Made by a program: the position numbers and the translations under genes. Positions 1 through 9,502 of a stretch of 64,000 nt of DNA are shown piece by piece. How positions within the stretch are numbered: the stretch's first letter is position 1; every line of letters starts with the position of its first letter. This stretch comes from Labrenzia sp. VG12 (GTDB lineage: Bacteria; Pseudomonadota; Alphaproteobacteria; Rhizobiales; Stappiaceae), in the NCBI RefSeq assembly GCF_002237595.1, contig NZ_CP022529.1:1-64000 (forward strand), read 5' to 3'. The notes beneath the pieces are model-generated. The model was not told where the DNA came from. It made no database searches and worked only from the letters and a program-made list of their open reading frames with translations.

Positions 1-1138
1 GCAGATTGGCCGGTGGAGCGACGTCACCGCGGTCTTCACCCATCTCGATCGCTTGAGGGCTTCCTCGAGGTCGGCGATGGAGCGTCAATGCCATAGGCTG
101 GCTTGGCCGATGTGGAGATGTCGTTCTGTGTGACGAGATCGCCATAGACCGTGATGGTGCCGAGATCGTCGTTGTTGTGGGCACCGCCGCCGGAGCCCTG
201 GTCGGAATAAAGGGAGATCACGGTGTGATCGACCACGCCGTCGCCGTTCGAGTCCCCATAGGTGATGGAGCGGATCTTGGTGTGTGGCATGACGATACGG
301 TCGCCTTCGTCCCGGTTGAAGTCGGTGATGACATCATTGCCGATCATGTCGACCCAGTGGTCGTGGATGTTGCGTTCTCGCCGGCGACCCCGTGCCAACG
401 GATGGAACCGTCATCCTGGGTGTGCTCCTCGATGAAGCGTCCTTGGCATTGATCAGCGTCTGGAAGTAGAAGACGTCGCCGCCCGAACCGCCGGTTAGGA
501 CATCGTCCGCGGGGTCGGCTGATCGGGATAGAGCTTGCCGTTGGTGAGCTCGTTATCCGGATCGCCTTCGTCGCGGTCCGGTCATAGGCGACCGGCCCCT
601 CGCGTCCGTCGGAGCGGGAGATCAGCAGATCGTTGCCGGCCCCCATTGAGGATGTCCTCGCCATGGCCACCGTCAAGCACGTCATTGCCGTCACCGCCAT
701 TGAGCTCGTCATTGCCATAGCCACCCTGCAGGACATCAGCCGCCATTGCCGTTGACGATGTCATCGCCAAGGCCGGCATTGATGGCGTCGGCCCCGTCCG
801 TGCCGTCGAGTGTCTCGTCGGCGTCGGTGCCTTCAGTATATGTGGCACCGGTGGTCAGTTCGCCGTCATGGTTGAAGCCGAAGCCATGCGAGGGCCTTGG
901 CCTCGTCGGGAGCCGTGATGCAGCTGCTGGAAGGCCGGCTCAGATCGTCCTGGGCGAGGGCCTCAGGGCAGCCGTTGCAAAGGCCGGATCGACTTCTCCG
1001 GCCAGCGCCGCCATGTCTTCCACCTGCAATCTGCTCGTCAAAGACCATGACATCGGAGATGGTGCCATCAAATTGCTGCCCGGCCGTTTGCGTGTCGGTC
1101 TTGCGCCAGGCGCCCGACGCTCCCACGACAGGGCGCGC
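1..1138 (-). pseudogene. LamG/RTX repeat protein, unit 6 remainder with many indels
   Basis: This stretch is recognisably unit 6 (end of LamG, linker, RTX block, C-terminal module) but no frame stays open for more than about 130 codons. Compared with units 1-3 I see small losses near 45, 90, 285 (6 bp), 365, 430, 505, 575, 640, 740, 885 and 930, plus a one-base gain near 910. Nearly all are one- or two-base losses, often in runs of the same base. Substitutions are comparatively few, which is the pattern of an unpolished long-read consensus and less that of an old pseudogene. Confidence 0.7.
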
Positions 1139-2530
1139 TCATTCATGTCGAGGCCCTGTTAACTCGGGCTCGGCAGCCACAAGGGCACCGTTCAGATAGA
1201 CCATCAGCCCGTCTTCACCGAAGGTCACCGCAAGGTGGTAGGTGGTGGTATTTGCGGCGATCTCGACATTCTGCACCTTGAGGTACTCTGACTTGTCGTC
1301 GGATTGCTGGCGGATATAGAGCTTGTTGTTGCACAGATAGGCGGTGATATGGCCGCCATCTTCATAGCCGCTGCCATCCTTTGAAAAGAGTGCCTGCGAG
1401 CCGGTGACCTTGTCCGCATTGAAGGTAAGGGCAATCGTGCCATCAGTCAGGTCGAGTGCATCCGGATTGCCCGCCTGAAGGTAATCTCCCCAGTCTCCTG
1501 AGAACTCGTTGTCGCCTGCGATGGCAAAGACAGGTGTCATGCCATCGGGCAGGGGCAGGTCATCAATGCCTGGTCCATCCGGCAACGCTGGTTCTTCTGT
1601 TCGCGCCTCGCCCATCTCGATGGGTTGCAATGCCTCTTCGAGATCCGCAATCGACCTGACGATGCCATAGGCTGGCTTGGCCGATGTGGAGATGTCGTTC
1701 TGTGTGACGAGATCGCCATAGACCGTGATGGTGCCGAGATCATCGTTGTTGTGGGCACCGCCCCCGGAGCCCTGATCGGAATAAAGGGCAATTACCGTGT
1801 GATCGACCACGCCGTCGCCATTGCTGTCGCCATAGGTGATGGACCGGATCTTGGTGGTGTGTCCCTCGATGACGATACGGTCGCCTTCGTCCCGGTTGAA
1901 GTCGGTGATGACATCATTGCCGATCATGTCGACCCAGTGGTCGTGGATGTTGGCATTCTCGCCTGCCACCCCGTGCCAGCGGATGGAGCCGTCATCGTTG
2001 GTATGTTCCTCGATGAAGCGTTCCTTGGCGTTGATCAGCGTCTGGAAGTAGAAGATGTCACCGCCCGAGCCGCCGGTCAGGACATCGTCCGCCGGTATCG
2101 GCTGATCGGGATAGAGCTTGCCGTTTGTGAGCTCATTGTAAGGATCGCCTTCATCGCGGTCGGCATCATAGGCAACCGGTCCTTCGCGTCCGTCGGACTG
2201 GGAGATCAGCAGATCGTTGCCTGCTCCGCCATTGAGTATGTCCTCGCCATGGCCGCCATCGAGCACGTCATTGCCGTCACCGCCATTGAGCTCGTCATTG
2301 CCATAACCGCCCTGCAGGACGTCGTTGCCGCCATTGCCGTTGACGATGTCATCGCCGAGCCCGGCATTGATGGCGTCGGCCTCGTCCGTGCCGTCGATGG
2401 TCTCGCCGGCGTCGGTGCCTTCAGTATATGTGACGCCGGTTGTCAGCTCGCCGTCATGGTTGAAGCCATAGGCCATGGCGAGGGCCTTTGCCTCATCTGA
2501 CCCATGATGGAGCTGCTGGAAGGCGGGCAT
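1139..2530 (-). CDS. LamG/RTX repeat protein fragment, rest of unit 5 and LamG of unit 6
   Basis: About 463 residues, beginning MPAFQQLHHGSDEAKALAMA, the post-LamG linker of unit 5. It covers the unit 5 RTX block (about 2220-2400) and C-terminal module, then a divergent unit 6 LamG (strands ITAYLCNNKLYIRQQS and TYHLAVTFGEDGLMVYLNGA). The frame breaks near 1158, where CCCTGCTTGAACTC of the other units reads CCCTGTTAACTC, a 2-bp loss. The linker before unit 6 also differs (EARTEEPALPDGPGIDDLP), so this unit boundary is genuinely diverged and not only mis-sequenced. Confidence 0.65.
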   Translation of the reverse strand: MPAFQQLHHGSDEAKALAMAYGFNHDGELTTGVTYTEGTDAGETIDGTDEADAINAGLGDDIVNGNGGNDVLQGGYGNDELNGGDGNDVLDGGHGEDILNGGAGNDLLISQSDGREGPVAYDADRDEGDPYNELTNGKLYPDQPIPADDVLTGGSGGDIFYFQTLINAKERFIEEHTNDDGSIRWHGVAGENANIHDHWVDMIGNDVITDFNRDEGDRIVIEGHTTKIRSITYGDSNGDGVVDHTVIALYSDQGSGGGAHNNDDLGTITVYGDLVTQNDISTSAKPAYGIVRSIADLEEALQPIEMGEARTEEPALPDGPGIDDLPLPDGMTPVFAIAGDNEFSGDWGDYLQAGNPDALDLTDGTIALTFNADKVTGSQALFSKDGSGYEDGGHITAYLCNNKLYIRQQSDDKSEYLKVQNVEIAANTTTYHLAVTFGEDGLMVYLNGALVAAEPELTGPRHE

Positions 2531-4650
2531 CAGGGCGTCTGGGCCAGGGCCTCAAGGGCAGCCGTTGCAAAGGCCGGATCGACTTCGCCGGCCAGCGCCG
2601 CCATGTCTTCGCCGGCAATCTGCTCGTCGAAGACCATGACGTCAGAGATGGTGCCGTCGAACTGCTGATGCGCCGTGTGACCGTCGCTGGAGCGCCAGGC
2701 TCCCGAAGCGCCGACAAGGAAGGCGCGCTCGTTCATCTCCAGGCCTTGTTTGAATTCGGGCTCGGCGGCCAAGAGCTGGCCATTGACATAGACCATCAGA
2801 CCGTCGTCGCCGAAGGTCACTGCGAGATGATAGTCGGTGTCTTGAGAGATCTTGAGATCGCTGACCTTCAGATATTCGGTGCTGTCGTCGGACTGTTGCC
2901 GGATATAGAGGTAGCCATCCTTGAGCCAGACGGTCAGATGACCGCCATCGTCATAGCCGGATCCGTCCTTTGAGAAGAGCGCCTGCTGTCCCCAGACATG
3001 ATCAGCATTGAAGGTGAGCGCTATGGTGCCGTTGGTCAGGTCAAGCGCATCGGGATTACCGGCATCAAGATAGTCCCCACGTTCTCCGGAGAACTCGTTG
3101 TCGCCGGCAATGGCAAAGACAGGTGTCATGCCATCGGGCAGGGGCAGATCGTCGACATCGGGCAGATCGGCCGGTGGAGCGATATCTCCCCGGTCTTCGC
3201 CCATTTCGATGGGTTGCAGTGCCTCTTCCAGATCCGCAATCGACCGAACGATGCCATAGGCGGGTTTTGCGGATGTGGAGATGTCGTTCTGGGTGACGAG
3301 ATCGCCATAGACGGTGATGGTGCCGAGATCATCGTTGTTGTGGGCACCACCCCCGGAGCCCTGGTCGGAATAAAGGGCAATCACGGTGTGATCGACCACG
3401 CCATCGCCGTTCGAGTCCCCATAGGTGATGGAGCGGATCTTGGTTGTGTGTCCCTCGATGACGATACGGTCGCCTTCGTCCCGGTTGAAGTCTGTGATGA
3501 CATCATTGCCGATCATGTCGACCCAGTGGTCGTGGATGTTGGCGTTCTCACCCGCCACCCCGTGCCAGCGGATGGAGCCGTCGTCCTGGGTGTGCTCCTC
3601 GATGAAGCGTTCCTTGGCATTGATCAGCGTCTGGAAGTAGAAGACATCGCCGCCCGAACCACCGGTCAGGACATCGTCCGCCGGGATCGGCTGATCGGGA
3701 TAGAGCTTGCCGTTGGTAAGCTCGTTATAGGGGTCACCTTCATCGCGGTCGGCATCATAGGCGACCGGTCCCTCGCGTCCGTCGGAGCGGGAGATCAGGA
3801 GATCGTTGCCGTCCCCGCCATTGAGGAGGTCCTCGCCATGGCCGCCGTCGAGCACGTCATTGCCGTCGCCGCCATTGAGCTCGTCATTGCCATAGCCACC
3901 CTGCAGGACGTCATTGCCGCCATTGCCGTTGACGGTGTCATCGCCAAGGCCGGCATTGATGGCGTCGGCCTCGCCCGTGCCGTCGAGTGTCTCGTCGGCG
4001 TCGGTGCCTTCAGTATATGTGGCACCGGTGGTCAGTTCGCCGTCATGGTTGAAGCCGTAGGCCATGGCGAGGGCCTTGGCCTCGTCGGAGCCGTGATGCA
4101 GCTGCTGGAAGGCCGGCATCAGGTCGTCCTGGGCGAGGGCGGCGAGGGCAGCGTCTTCAAAGGCCGGATCGACTTCGCCAGCCAGCGCCGCCATGTCTTC
4201 GCCGGCAATCTGCTCGTCGAAGATCATGACATCGGAGATGGTGCCGTCGAACTGCTGGGACGCGGTGTGACCGTCGCTGGAGCGCCAGGCTCCCGAAGCG
4301 CCGACAAGGAAGGCGCGCTCGTTCATCTCCAGGCCTTGCTTGAATTCGGGCTCGGCGGCCAAGAGCTGGCCATTGACATAGACCATCAGACCGTCGTCGC
4401 CGAAGGTCACTGCGAGATGATAGTCGGTGTCTTGAGAGATCTTGAGATCGCTGACCTTCAGATATTCGGTGCTGTCGTCGGACTGTTGCCGGATATAGAG
4501 GTAGCCATCCTTGAGCCAGACGGTCAGATGACCGCCATCGTCATAGCCGGATCCGTCCTTTGAGAAGAGCGCCTGCTGCCCCCAGACATGATCAGCATTG
4601 AAGGTGAGCGCTATGGTGCCGTTGGTCAGGTCAAGCGCATCGGGATTACC
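2530..4650 (-). CDS. LamG/RTX repeat protein fragment, most of unit 4 and start of unit 5
   Basis: This segment is open from the one-base deletion at 4650/4651 to 2530, about 706 residues. It holds the unit 4 LamG domain (variant strand VWLKDGYLYIRQQS), the RTX block (about 3800-3970), the C-terminal module, and the unit 5 LamG domain with the same variant strand. It ends where CAGGTCGTCCTGGG of other units reads CAGGGCGTCTGGG near 2540, a one-base loss. An internal ATG at 4410 could start translation, but nothing at that point looks like a gene start. It should be read as part of the single large protein. Confidence 0.65.
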   Translation of the reverse strand, partial: GNPDALDLTNGTIALTFNADHVWGQQALFSKDGSGYDDGGHLTVWLKDGYLYIRQQSDDSTEYLKVSDLKISQDTDYHLAVTFGDDGLMVYVNGQLLAAEPEFKQGLEMNERAFLVGASGAWRSSDGHTASQQFDGTISDVMIFDEQIAGEDMAALAGEVDPAFEDAALAALAQDDLMPAFQQLHHGSDEAKALAMAYGFNHDGELTTGATYTEGTDADETLDGTGEADAINAGLGDDTVNGNGGNDVLQGGYGNDELNGGDGNDVLDGGHGEDLLNGGDGNDLLISRSDGREGPVAYDADRDEGDPYNELTNGKLYPDQPIPADDVLTGGSGGDVFYFQTLINAKERFIEEHTQDDGSIRWHGVAGENANIHDHWVDMIGNDVITDFNRDEGDRIVIEGHTTKIRSITYGDSNGDGVVDHTVIALYSDQGSGGGAHNNDDLGTITVYGDLVTQNDISTSAKPAYGIVRSIADLEEALQPIEMGEDRGDIAPPADLPDVDDLPLPDGMTPVFAIAGDNEFSGERGDYLDAGNPDALDLTNGTIALTFNADHVWGQQALFSKDGSGYDDGGHLTVWLKDGYLYIRQQSDDSTEYLKVSDLKISQDTDYHLAVTFGDDGLMVYVNGQLLAAEPEFKQGLEMNERAFLVGASGAWRSSDGHTAHQQFDGTISDVMVFDEQIAGEDMAALAGEVDPAFATAALEALAQTP

Positions 4651-4652
4651 GC

Positions 4653-5087
4653 ATCAAGATAGTCCCCACGTTCTCCGGAGAACTCGTTGTCGCCGGCAAT
4701 GGCAAAGACAGGTGTCATGCCATCGGGCAGGGGCAGGTCGTCGACATCGGGAAGATCGGCCGGCGGCGCGACGTCTCCCCGGTCTTCACCCATCTCGATC
4801 GGCTTGAGGGCTTCTTCGAGATCCGCAATCGACCTGACGATGCCATAGGCGGGCTTGGCCGATGTGGAGATGTCGTTCTGGGTGACGAGATCGCCATAGA
4901 CCGTGATGGTTCCCAGGTCATCATTGTTGTGGGCACCGCCCCCTGATCCCTGGTCGGAATAAAGGGAGATCACGGTGTGATCGACTACACCATCGCCGTT
5001 CGAATCCCCATAGGTGATGGAGCGGATCTTTGTGGTCGATGACGATACGGTCGCCTTCGTCCCGGTTGAAGTCTGTGATGACATCAT
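4653..5087 (-). pseudogene. LamG/RTX repeat protein fragment, end of unit 3 and start of unit 4
   Basis: This carries the last third of unit 3 (TTKIRSITYGDSNGDGVVDH and following) and the first residues of unit 4 (MTPVFAIAGDNEFSGERGDYLDA). The frame is lost at 4650/4651, where the minus-strand equivalent of ACCGGCATC in the other units reads ACCGCATC, a one-base loss from a GG pair. It is a segment of the same gene, split by the 8-bp loss near 5037 upstream. Confidence 0.6.
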
Positions 5088-5577
5088 TGCCGATCATGTC
5101 GACCCAGTGGTCGTGGATGTTGGCGTTCTCGCCAGCCACCCCGTGCCAGCGGATGGAGCCGTCATCGTTGGTATGTTCCTCGATGAAGCGTTCCTTGGCA
5201 TTGATGAGCGTCTGGAAGTAGAAGACGTCGCCGCCCGAACCGCCGGTCAGGACATCGTCTGCCGGGATCGGCTGATCGGGATAGAGCTTGCCGTTGGTCA
5301 GCTCGTTATCCGGATCGCCTTCGTCGCGGTCCGGGTCATAGGCGACCGGTCCCTCGCGTCCGTCCGAGCGGGAGATCAGCAGATCGTTGCCGGCCCCGCC
5401 ATCGAGGAGGTCCTCGCCATGGCCACCGTCAAGCACGTCATTGCCGTCGCCACCATTGCAGCCCTGGAGGGTCATTGCCGCCATGGAGGCCGTTGACGCC
5501 ATTGTTGACGATGTCGTCGCCGAGCCCGGCATTGATGGCGTCGGCCTCGTCCGTGCCGTCGATGGTCTCGTCGGCAT
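4921..5577 (-). pseudogene. LamG/RTX repeat protein fragment, unit 3 RTX to C-terminal module
   Basis: This continues unit 3 in a different frame from the upstream part. It resumes with GGDGNDVLDGGHGEDLLDGG and runs through the C-terminal module until about 5037. There the sequence lacks 8 bp that all other units have between the GGTGGT and CGATGACG stretches, so the frame shifts again. Residues outside about 5037-5450 in this frame are out-of-frame read-through. It is not an independent gene: it has no ribosome binding site, and the sense protein is only a segment of the repeat unit. Confidence 0.6.
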
Positions 5578-8500
5578 CGGTGCCTTCAGTATATGTGGCG
5601 CCGGTGGTCAGCTCGCCGTCATGGTTGAAGCCATAGGCCATGGCGAGGGCCTTGGCCTCGTCGGAGCCATGATGCAGCTGCTGGAAGGCCGGCATCAGGT
5701 CGTCCTGGGCCAGCGCCTCAAGAGCAGAGGTCTGGAAAGCCGGATCGACTTCGCCGGCCAGCGCCGCCATGTCTTCGCCGGCAATCTGCTCGTCGAAGAC
5801 CATGACATTGGAGATGGTGCCATCGAACTGCTGGGACGCGGTGTGGGCATCGTCGGAGCGCCAGGCGCCGGAGGCCCCGACCACCAGAGACCGCTCGTTC
5901 ATGTCCAGGCCCTGCTTGAACTCGGGCTCTGCCGCCACGAGTTCCCCGTTCAGGTACACCAGCAGGCCATCTTCGCCGAAGGTGACGGCAAGGTGGTAGT
6001 CGGTGTTGGCCTCAAGGTTCAGGTCCTTGATCTTCAGATACTCGGTTTTGCTGTCAGACTGCTGACGAACGAGAATGGTGCCGTTGTAGACCCAGGCAGT
6101 CAGATGACCGCCGTTGTCATAGCCACTGCCATCCTTGGAGAACAGCGCCCGGCTGCCTTCCACGGTATCGGCATTGAAGGTGAGGGCGATGGTACCATCG
6201 GCAAGATCCAGGCTGTCCGGATTGCCTGCCTCCAGGTAGTCCCCGCGTTCACCAGAGAACTCGTTGTCGCCGGCAATGGCAAAGACAGGTGTCATGCCAT
6301 CGGGCAGGGGCAGGTCGTCGACATCGGGCAGATCGGCCGGTGGAGCGACGTCACCGCGGTCTTCACCCATCTCGATCGGCTTGAGGGCTTCCTCGAGGTC
6401 GGCGATGGAGCGTACAATGCCATAGGCTGGCTTGGCCGATGTGGAGATGTCGTTCTGTGTGACGAGATCGCCATAGACCGTGATGGTGCCGAGATCGTCG
6501 TTGTTGTGGGCACCGCCGCCGGAGCCCTGGTCGGAATAAAGGGAGATCACGGTGTGATCGACCACGCCGTCGCCGTTCGAGTCCCCATAGGTGATGGAGC
6601 GGATCTTGGTGGTGTGGCCCTCGATGACGATACGGTCGCCTTCGTCCCGGTTGAAGTCGGTGATGACATCATTGCCGATCATGTCGACCCAGTGGTCGTG
6701 GATGTTGGCGTTCTCACCCGCCACCCCGTGCCAGCGGATGGAGCCGTCGTCCTGGGTGTGCTCCTCGATGAAGCGTTCCTTGGCATTGATCAGCGTCTGG
6801 AAGTAGAAGACATCGCCGCCCGAACCACCGGTCAGGACATCGTCCGCCGGGATCGGCTGATCGGGATAGAGCTTGCCGTTGGTAAGCTCGTTATAGGGGT
6901 CACCTTCATCGCGGTCGGCATCATAGGCGACCGGTCCCTCGCGTCCGTCGGAGCGGGAGATCAGGAGATCGTTGCCGTCCCCGCCATTGAGGAGGTCCTC
7001 GCCATGGCCGCCGTCGAGCACGTCATTGCCGTCGCCGCCATTGAGCTCGTCATTGCCATAGCCACCCTGCAGGACGTCATTGCCGCCATTGCCGTTGACG
7101 ATGTCATCGCCAAGGCCGGCATTGATGGCGTCAGCCCCTTCGGTTCCCTCGATGGTCTCGCCGGCATCGGTGCCTTCCTGATAGGCCGCACCGGTGGTCA
7201 GTTCACCGTCATGGTTGAAGCCGAAGGCCATTGCGAGGGCCTTGGCCTCGTCGGAGCCGTGATGCAGCTGCTGGAAGGCCGGCATCAGATCGTCCTGGGC
7301 GAGGGCGGCGAGGGCAGCGTCTTCAAAGGCCGGATCGACTTCCCCGGCAAGGGCCGCCATATCTTCGCCTGCAATCTGCTCGTCGAAGACCATGACATTG
7401 GAGATGGTACCGTCGAACTGCTGGGACGCAGTATGGGCGTCATCGCTTCGCCAGGCGCCGGACGCGCCGACCACCAGGGAGCGCTCGTTCATGTCGAGGC
7501 CCTGCTTGAACTCGGGCTCGGCCGCAACAAGCACACCGTTCAGGTACACCATTAGGCCATCGTCGCCGAAGGAAACGGCAAGGTGGTAGGTGGTGTTCTC
7601 CGTCAGGGAGAGATCCTGTACCTTGAGATATTCGGTCTTGCTATCCGACTGCTGACGAACGAGCAGGCGTCCGTTCTGAACCCAGACGGTTAGGTGTCCG
7701 CCATCGTCATAGCCGGAGCCGTCCTTCGAGAACAGCGCGCGTGTTCCTTCCACGGTATCGGCATTGAAAGTGAGGGCGATGGTACCATCGGCCAGATCCA
7801 GGCTGTCCGGATTGCCCGCCTCCAGGTAGTCCCCGCGTTCTCCGGAGAACTCATTGTCGCCTGCGATTGCAAAGACCGGCGTCATGCCAGCGGGCAGGGG
7901 CAGGTCATCGACAGCGGGCAGATCGGCTGGTGGCGCGACGTCTCCCCGGTCTTCACCCATCTCGATGGGTTGCAATGCCTCTTCGAGATCCGCGATGGAG
8001 CGCACGATGCCATAGGCTGGCTTGGCCGATGTGGAGATGTCGTTCTGGGTGACAAGATCGCCATAGACCGTGATGGTGCCGAGATCGTCGTTGTTGTGGG
8101 CACCGCCTCCGGAGCCCTGGTCGGAATAAAGGGCAATTACCGTGTGATCGACCACGCCGTCGCCATTGCTGTCGCCATAGGTGATTGAGCGGATCTTGGT
8201 GGTGTGGCCTTCGATGACGATACGGTCGCCTTCGTCCCGGTTGAAGTCTGTGATGACATCATTGCCGATCATGTCGACCCAGTGGTCGTGGATGTTGGCG
8301 TTCTCGCCAGCCACCCCGTGCCAGCGGATGGAGCCGTCATCGTTGGTATGTTCCTCGATGAAGCGTTCCTTGGCATTGATGAGCGTCTGGAAGTAGAAGA
8401 CGTCGCCGCCCGAACCGCCGGTCAGGACATCGTCTGCCGGGATCGGCTGATCGGGATAGAGCTTGCCGTTGGTCAGCTCGTTATCCGGATCGCCTTCGTC

Positions 8501-9502
8501 GCGGTCCGGGTCATAGGCGACCGGTCCCTCGCGTCCGTCGGAGCGGGAGATCAGCAGATCGTTGCCGGCCCCGCCATTGAGGAGGTCCTCGCCATGGCCA
8601 CCGTCAAGCACGTCATTGCCGTCGCCACCATTGAGCTCGTCATTGCCATAGCCGCCTTGGAGGACGTCGTTGCCGCCATTGCCGTTGACGGTGTCATCGC
8701 CAAGGCCGGCATTGATGGCGTCGGCCCCGTCCGTGCCGTCGAGTGTCTCGTCGGCGTCGGTGCCTTCAGTATATGTGGCACCGGTGGTCAGTTCGCCGTC
8801 ATGGTTGAAGCCGTAGGCCATGGCCAGGGCCTTTGCCTCGTCGGAGCCGTGATGCAGCTGCTGGAAGGCCGGCATCAGGTCGTCCTGGGCGAGGGCCTCC
8901 AGGGCAGCCGTTGCAAAGGCCGGATCGACTTCGCCGGCCAACGCCGCCATGTCTTCGCCGGCAATCTGCTCGTCGAAGACCATGACATCGGAGATGGTGC
9001 CGTCGAACTGTTGATGCGCCGTGTGACCGTCGCTGGAGCGCCAGGCTCCCGAAGCGCCCACCAGGAAGGCGCGCTCGTTCATGTCGATACCCTGCTTGAA
9101 TTCGGGCTCGGCTGCCAAGAGTTGACCGTTGACATAGACCATCAGGCCGTTTTCGCCGAAAGTGACGGCGAGGTGATAGTCGGTATTGGCGGTCAGATAG
9201 AGGTCGGGAACCTTTAGGTACTCGGTGCTGTCGTCTGACTGCTGACGAACGAGAAGGCGACCGTTCTGAACCCAGACGGTCAGGTGACCGCCATCGTCGT
9301 AACCTGAGCCGTCCTTGGAAAACAGCGCACGCGTTCCATCAACAGTGTCTGCATTGAAGGTGAGCGCCACGGTGCCGTTGGTCAGGTCAAGCGCATCTGG
9401 ATTGCCCGCGTCGAGATAATCGCCTTTCTCGCCGGAAAACTCAGTATCGCCTTCAATGGAAAAGACAGGAGAAAGGGTGCTGGACGCAGCAGTCGATTGC
9501 AT
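5438..9502 (-). CDS. LamG/RTX repeat protein, open N-terminal part (about 2.6 units)
   Basis: This is the longest continuous part of the giant repeat gene, about 1,354 residues from the ATG at 9502. Domains in unit 1: LamG/concanavalin-like jelly-roll about residues 10-190, a linker, RTX nonapeptides about 250-310 (repeats such as GGNDVLQGG and GGDGNDVLDGG), then a module of about 200 residues with an ITDFNRDEGDRIVIEG stretch, which resembles the region after RTX repeats in secreted serralysin-like proteins. Unit 2 repeats this order and unit 3 ends inside its RTX block, where the frame shifts and the last residues (PPGLQWWRR) no longer fit the pattern. The LamG part varies most between units; the RTX and C-terminal parts are almost identical. 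A preceding TTG at 9520 is unlikely because it overlaps the ribosome binding site. Confidence 0.85.
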   Translation of the reverse strand: MQSTAASSTLSPVFSIEGDTEFSGEKGDYLDAGNPDALDLTNGTVALTFNADTVDGTRALFSKDGSGYDDGGHLTVWVQNGRLLVRQQSDDSTEYLKVPDLYLTANTDYHLAVTFGENGLMVYVNGQLLAAEPEFKQGIDMNERAFLVGASGAWRSSDGHTAHQQFDGTISDVMVFDEQIAGEDMAALAGEVDPAFATAALEALAQDDLMPAFQQLHHGSDEAKALAMAYGFNHDGELTTGATYTEGTDADETLDGTDGADAINAGLGDDTVNGNGGNDVLQGGYGNDELNGGDGNDVLDGGHGEDLLNGGAGNDLLISRSDGREGPVAYDPDRDEGDPDNELTNGKLYPDQPIPADDVLTGGSGGDVFYFQTLINAKERFIEEHTNDDGSIRWHGVAGENANIHDHWVDMIGNDVITDFNRDEGDRIVIEGHTTKIRSITYGDSNGDGVVDHTVIALYSDQGSGGGAHNNDDLGTITVYGDLVTQNDISTSAKPAYGIVRSIADLEEALQPIEMGEDRGDVAPPADLPAVDDLPLPAGMTPVFAIAGDNEFSGERGDYLEAGNPDSLDLADGTIALTFNADTVEGTRALFSKDGSGYDDGGHLTVWVQNGRLLVRQQSDSKTEYLKVQDLSLTENTTYHLAVSFGDDGLMVYLNGVLVAAEPEFKQGLDMNERSLVVGASGAWRSDDAHTASQQFDGTISNVMVFDEQIAGEDMAALAGEVDPAFEDAALAALAQDDLMPAFQQLHHGSDEAKALAMAFGFNHDGELTTGAAYQEGTDAGETIEGTEGADAINAGLGDDIVNGNGGNDVLQGGYGNDELNGGDGNDVLDGGHGEDLLNGGDGNDLLISRSDGREGPVAYDADRDEGDPYNELTNGKLYPDQPIPADDVLTGGSGGDVFYFQTLINAKERFIEEHTQDDGSIRWHGVAGENANIHDHWVDMIGNDVITDFNRDEGDRIVIEGHTTKIRSITYGDSNGDGVVDHTVISLYSDQGSGGGAHNNDDLGTITVYGDLVTQNDISTSAKPAYGIVRSIADLEEALKPIEMGEDRGDVAPPADLPDVDDLPLPDGMTPVFAIAGDNEFSGERGDYLEAGNPDSLDLADGTIALTFNADTVEGSRALFSKDGSGYDNGGHLTAWVYNGTILVRQQSDSKTEYLKIKDLNLEANTDYHLAVTFGEDGLLVYLNGELVAAEPEFKQGLDMNERSLVVGASGAWRSDDAHTASQQFDGTISNVMVFDEQIAGEDMAALAGEVDPAFQTSALEALAQDDLMPAFQQLHHGSDEAKALAMAYGFNHDGELTTGATYTEGTDADETIDGTDEADAINAGLGDDIVNNGVNGLHGGNDPPGLQWWRRQ

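Larger units (their letters stand above)
1..9472 (-). repeat. Tandem array of ~1,590-bp coding units (six copies, last one truncated)
   Basis: The conserved GGCATGACACCTGTC-like unit start (minus strand) falls at about 7882, 6292, 4715, 3126 and 1537, giving spacings of 1590, 1577, 1589 and 1589 bp; the first unit begins near 9472. Only the first spacing is a multiple of three. The others are short by 13, 1 and 1 bases, which matches the individual deletions located inside the units. The RTX and C-terminal parts are almost identical between units, while LamG parts fall into several variants. Confidence 0.9.
1..9502 (-). pseudogene. Giant LamG/RTX repeat protein locus, frameshifted and truncated at the window start
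   Basis: The whole stretch encodes one repetitive protein on the minus strand. Translation should start at the ATG at 9500-9502, preceded by GGGAGG about 8 nt upstream; there is no Sec signal peptide, as expected for type I secretion substrates. Each 530-aa unit carries a LamG-like jelly-roll, glycine/aspartate RTX nonapeptides (GGxGND pattern) and a C-terminal module. Frame is lost by an 8-bp deletion near 5037, a 5-bp net loss near 5440-5510, and single-base deletions near 4650 and 2540. There are about a dozen further indels below 1160. Intact, six units would give more than 3,000 residues. RTX proteins bind calcium outside the cell; adhesin or biofilm function is inferred. No type I secretion genes are adjacent. 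Whether the breaks are mutations or consensus errors cannot be told here. Confidence 0.8.

Noticed and set aside
2998..7555. Long plus-strand open frames opposite the repeat gene (2998-4563, 5387-7555, 1625-2500)
   Set aside because: They are antisense shadows of the repetitive, GC-rich coding units; no ribosome binding site or recognisable protein pattern, and they share the repeat period of the real gene.
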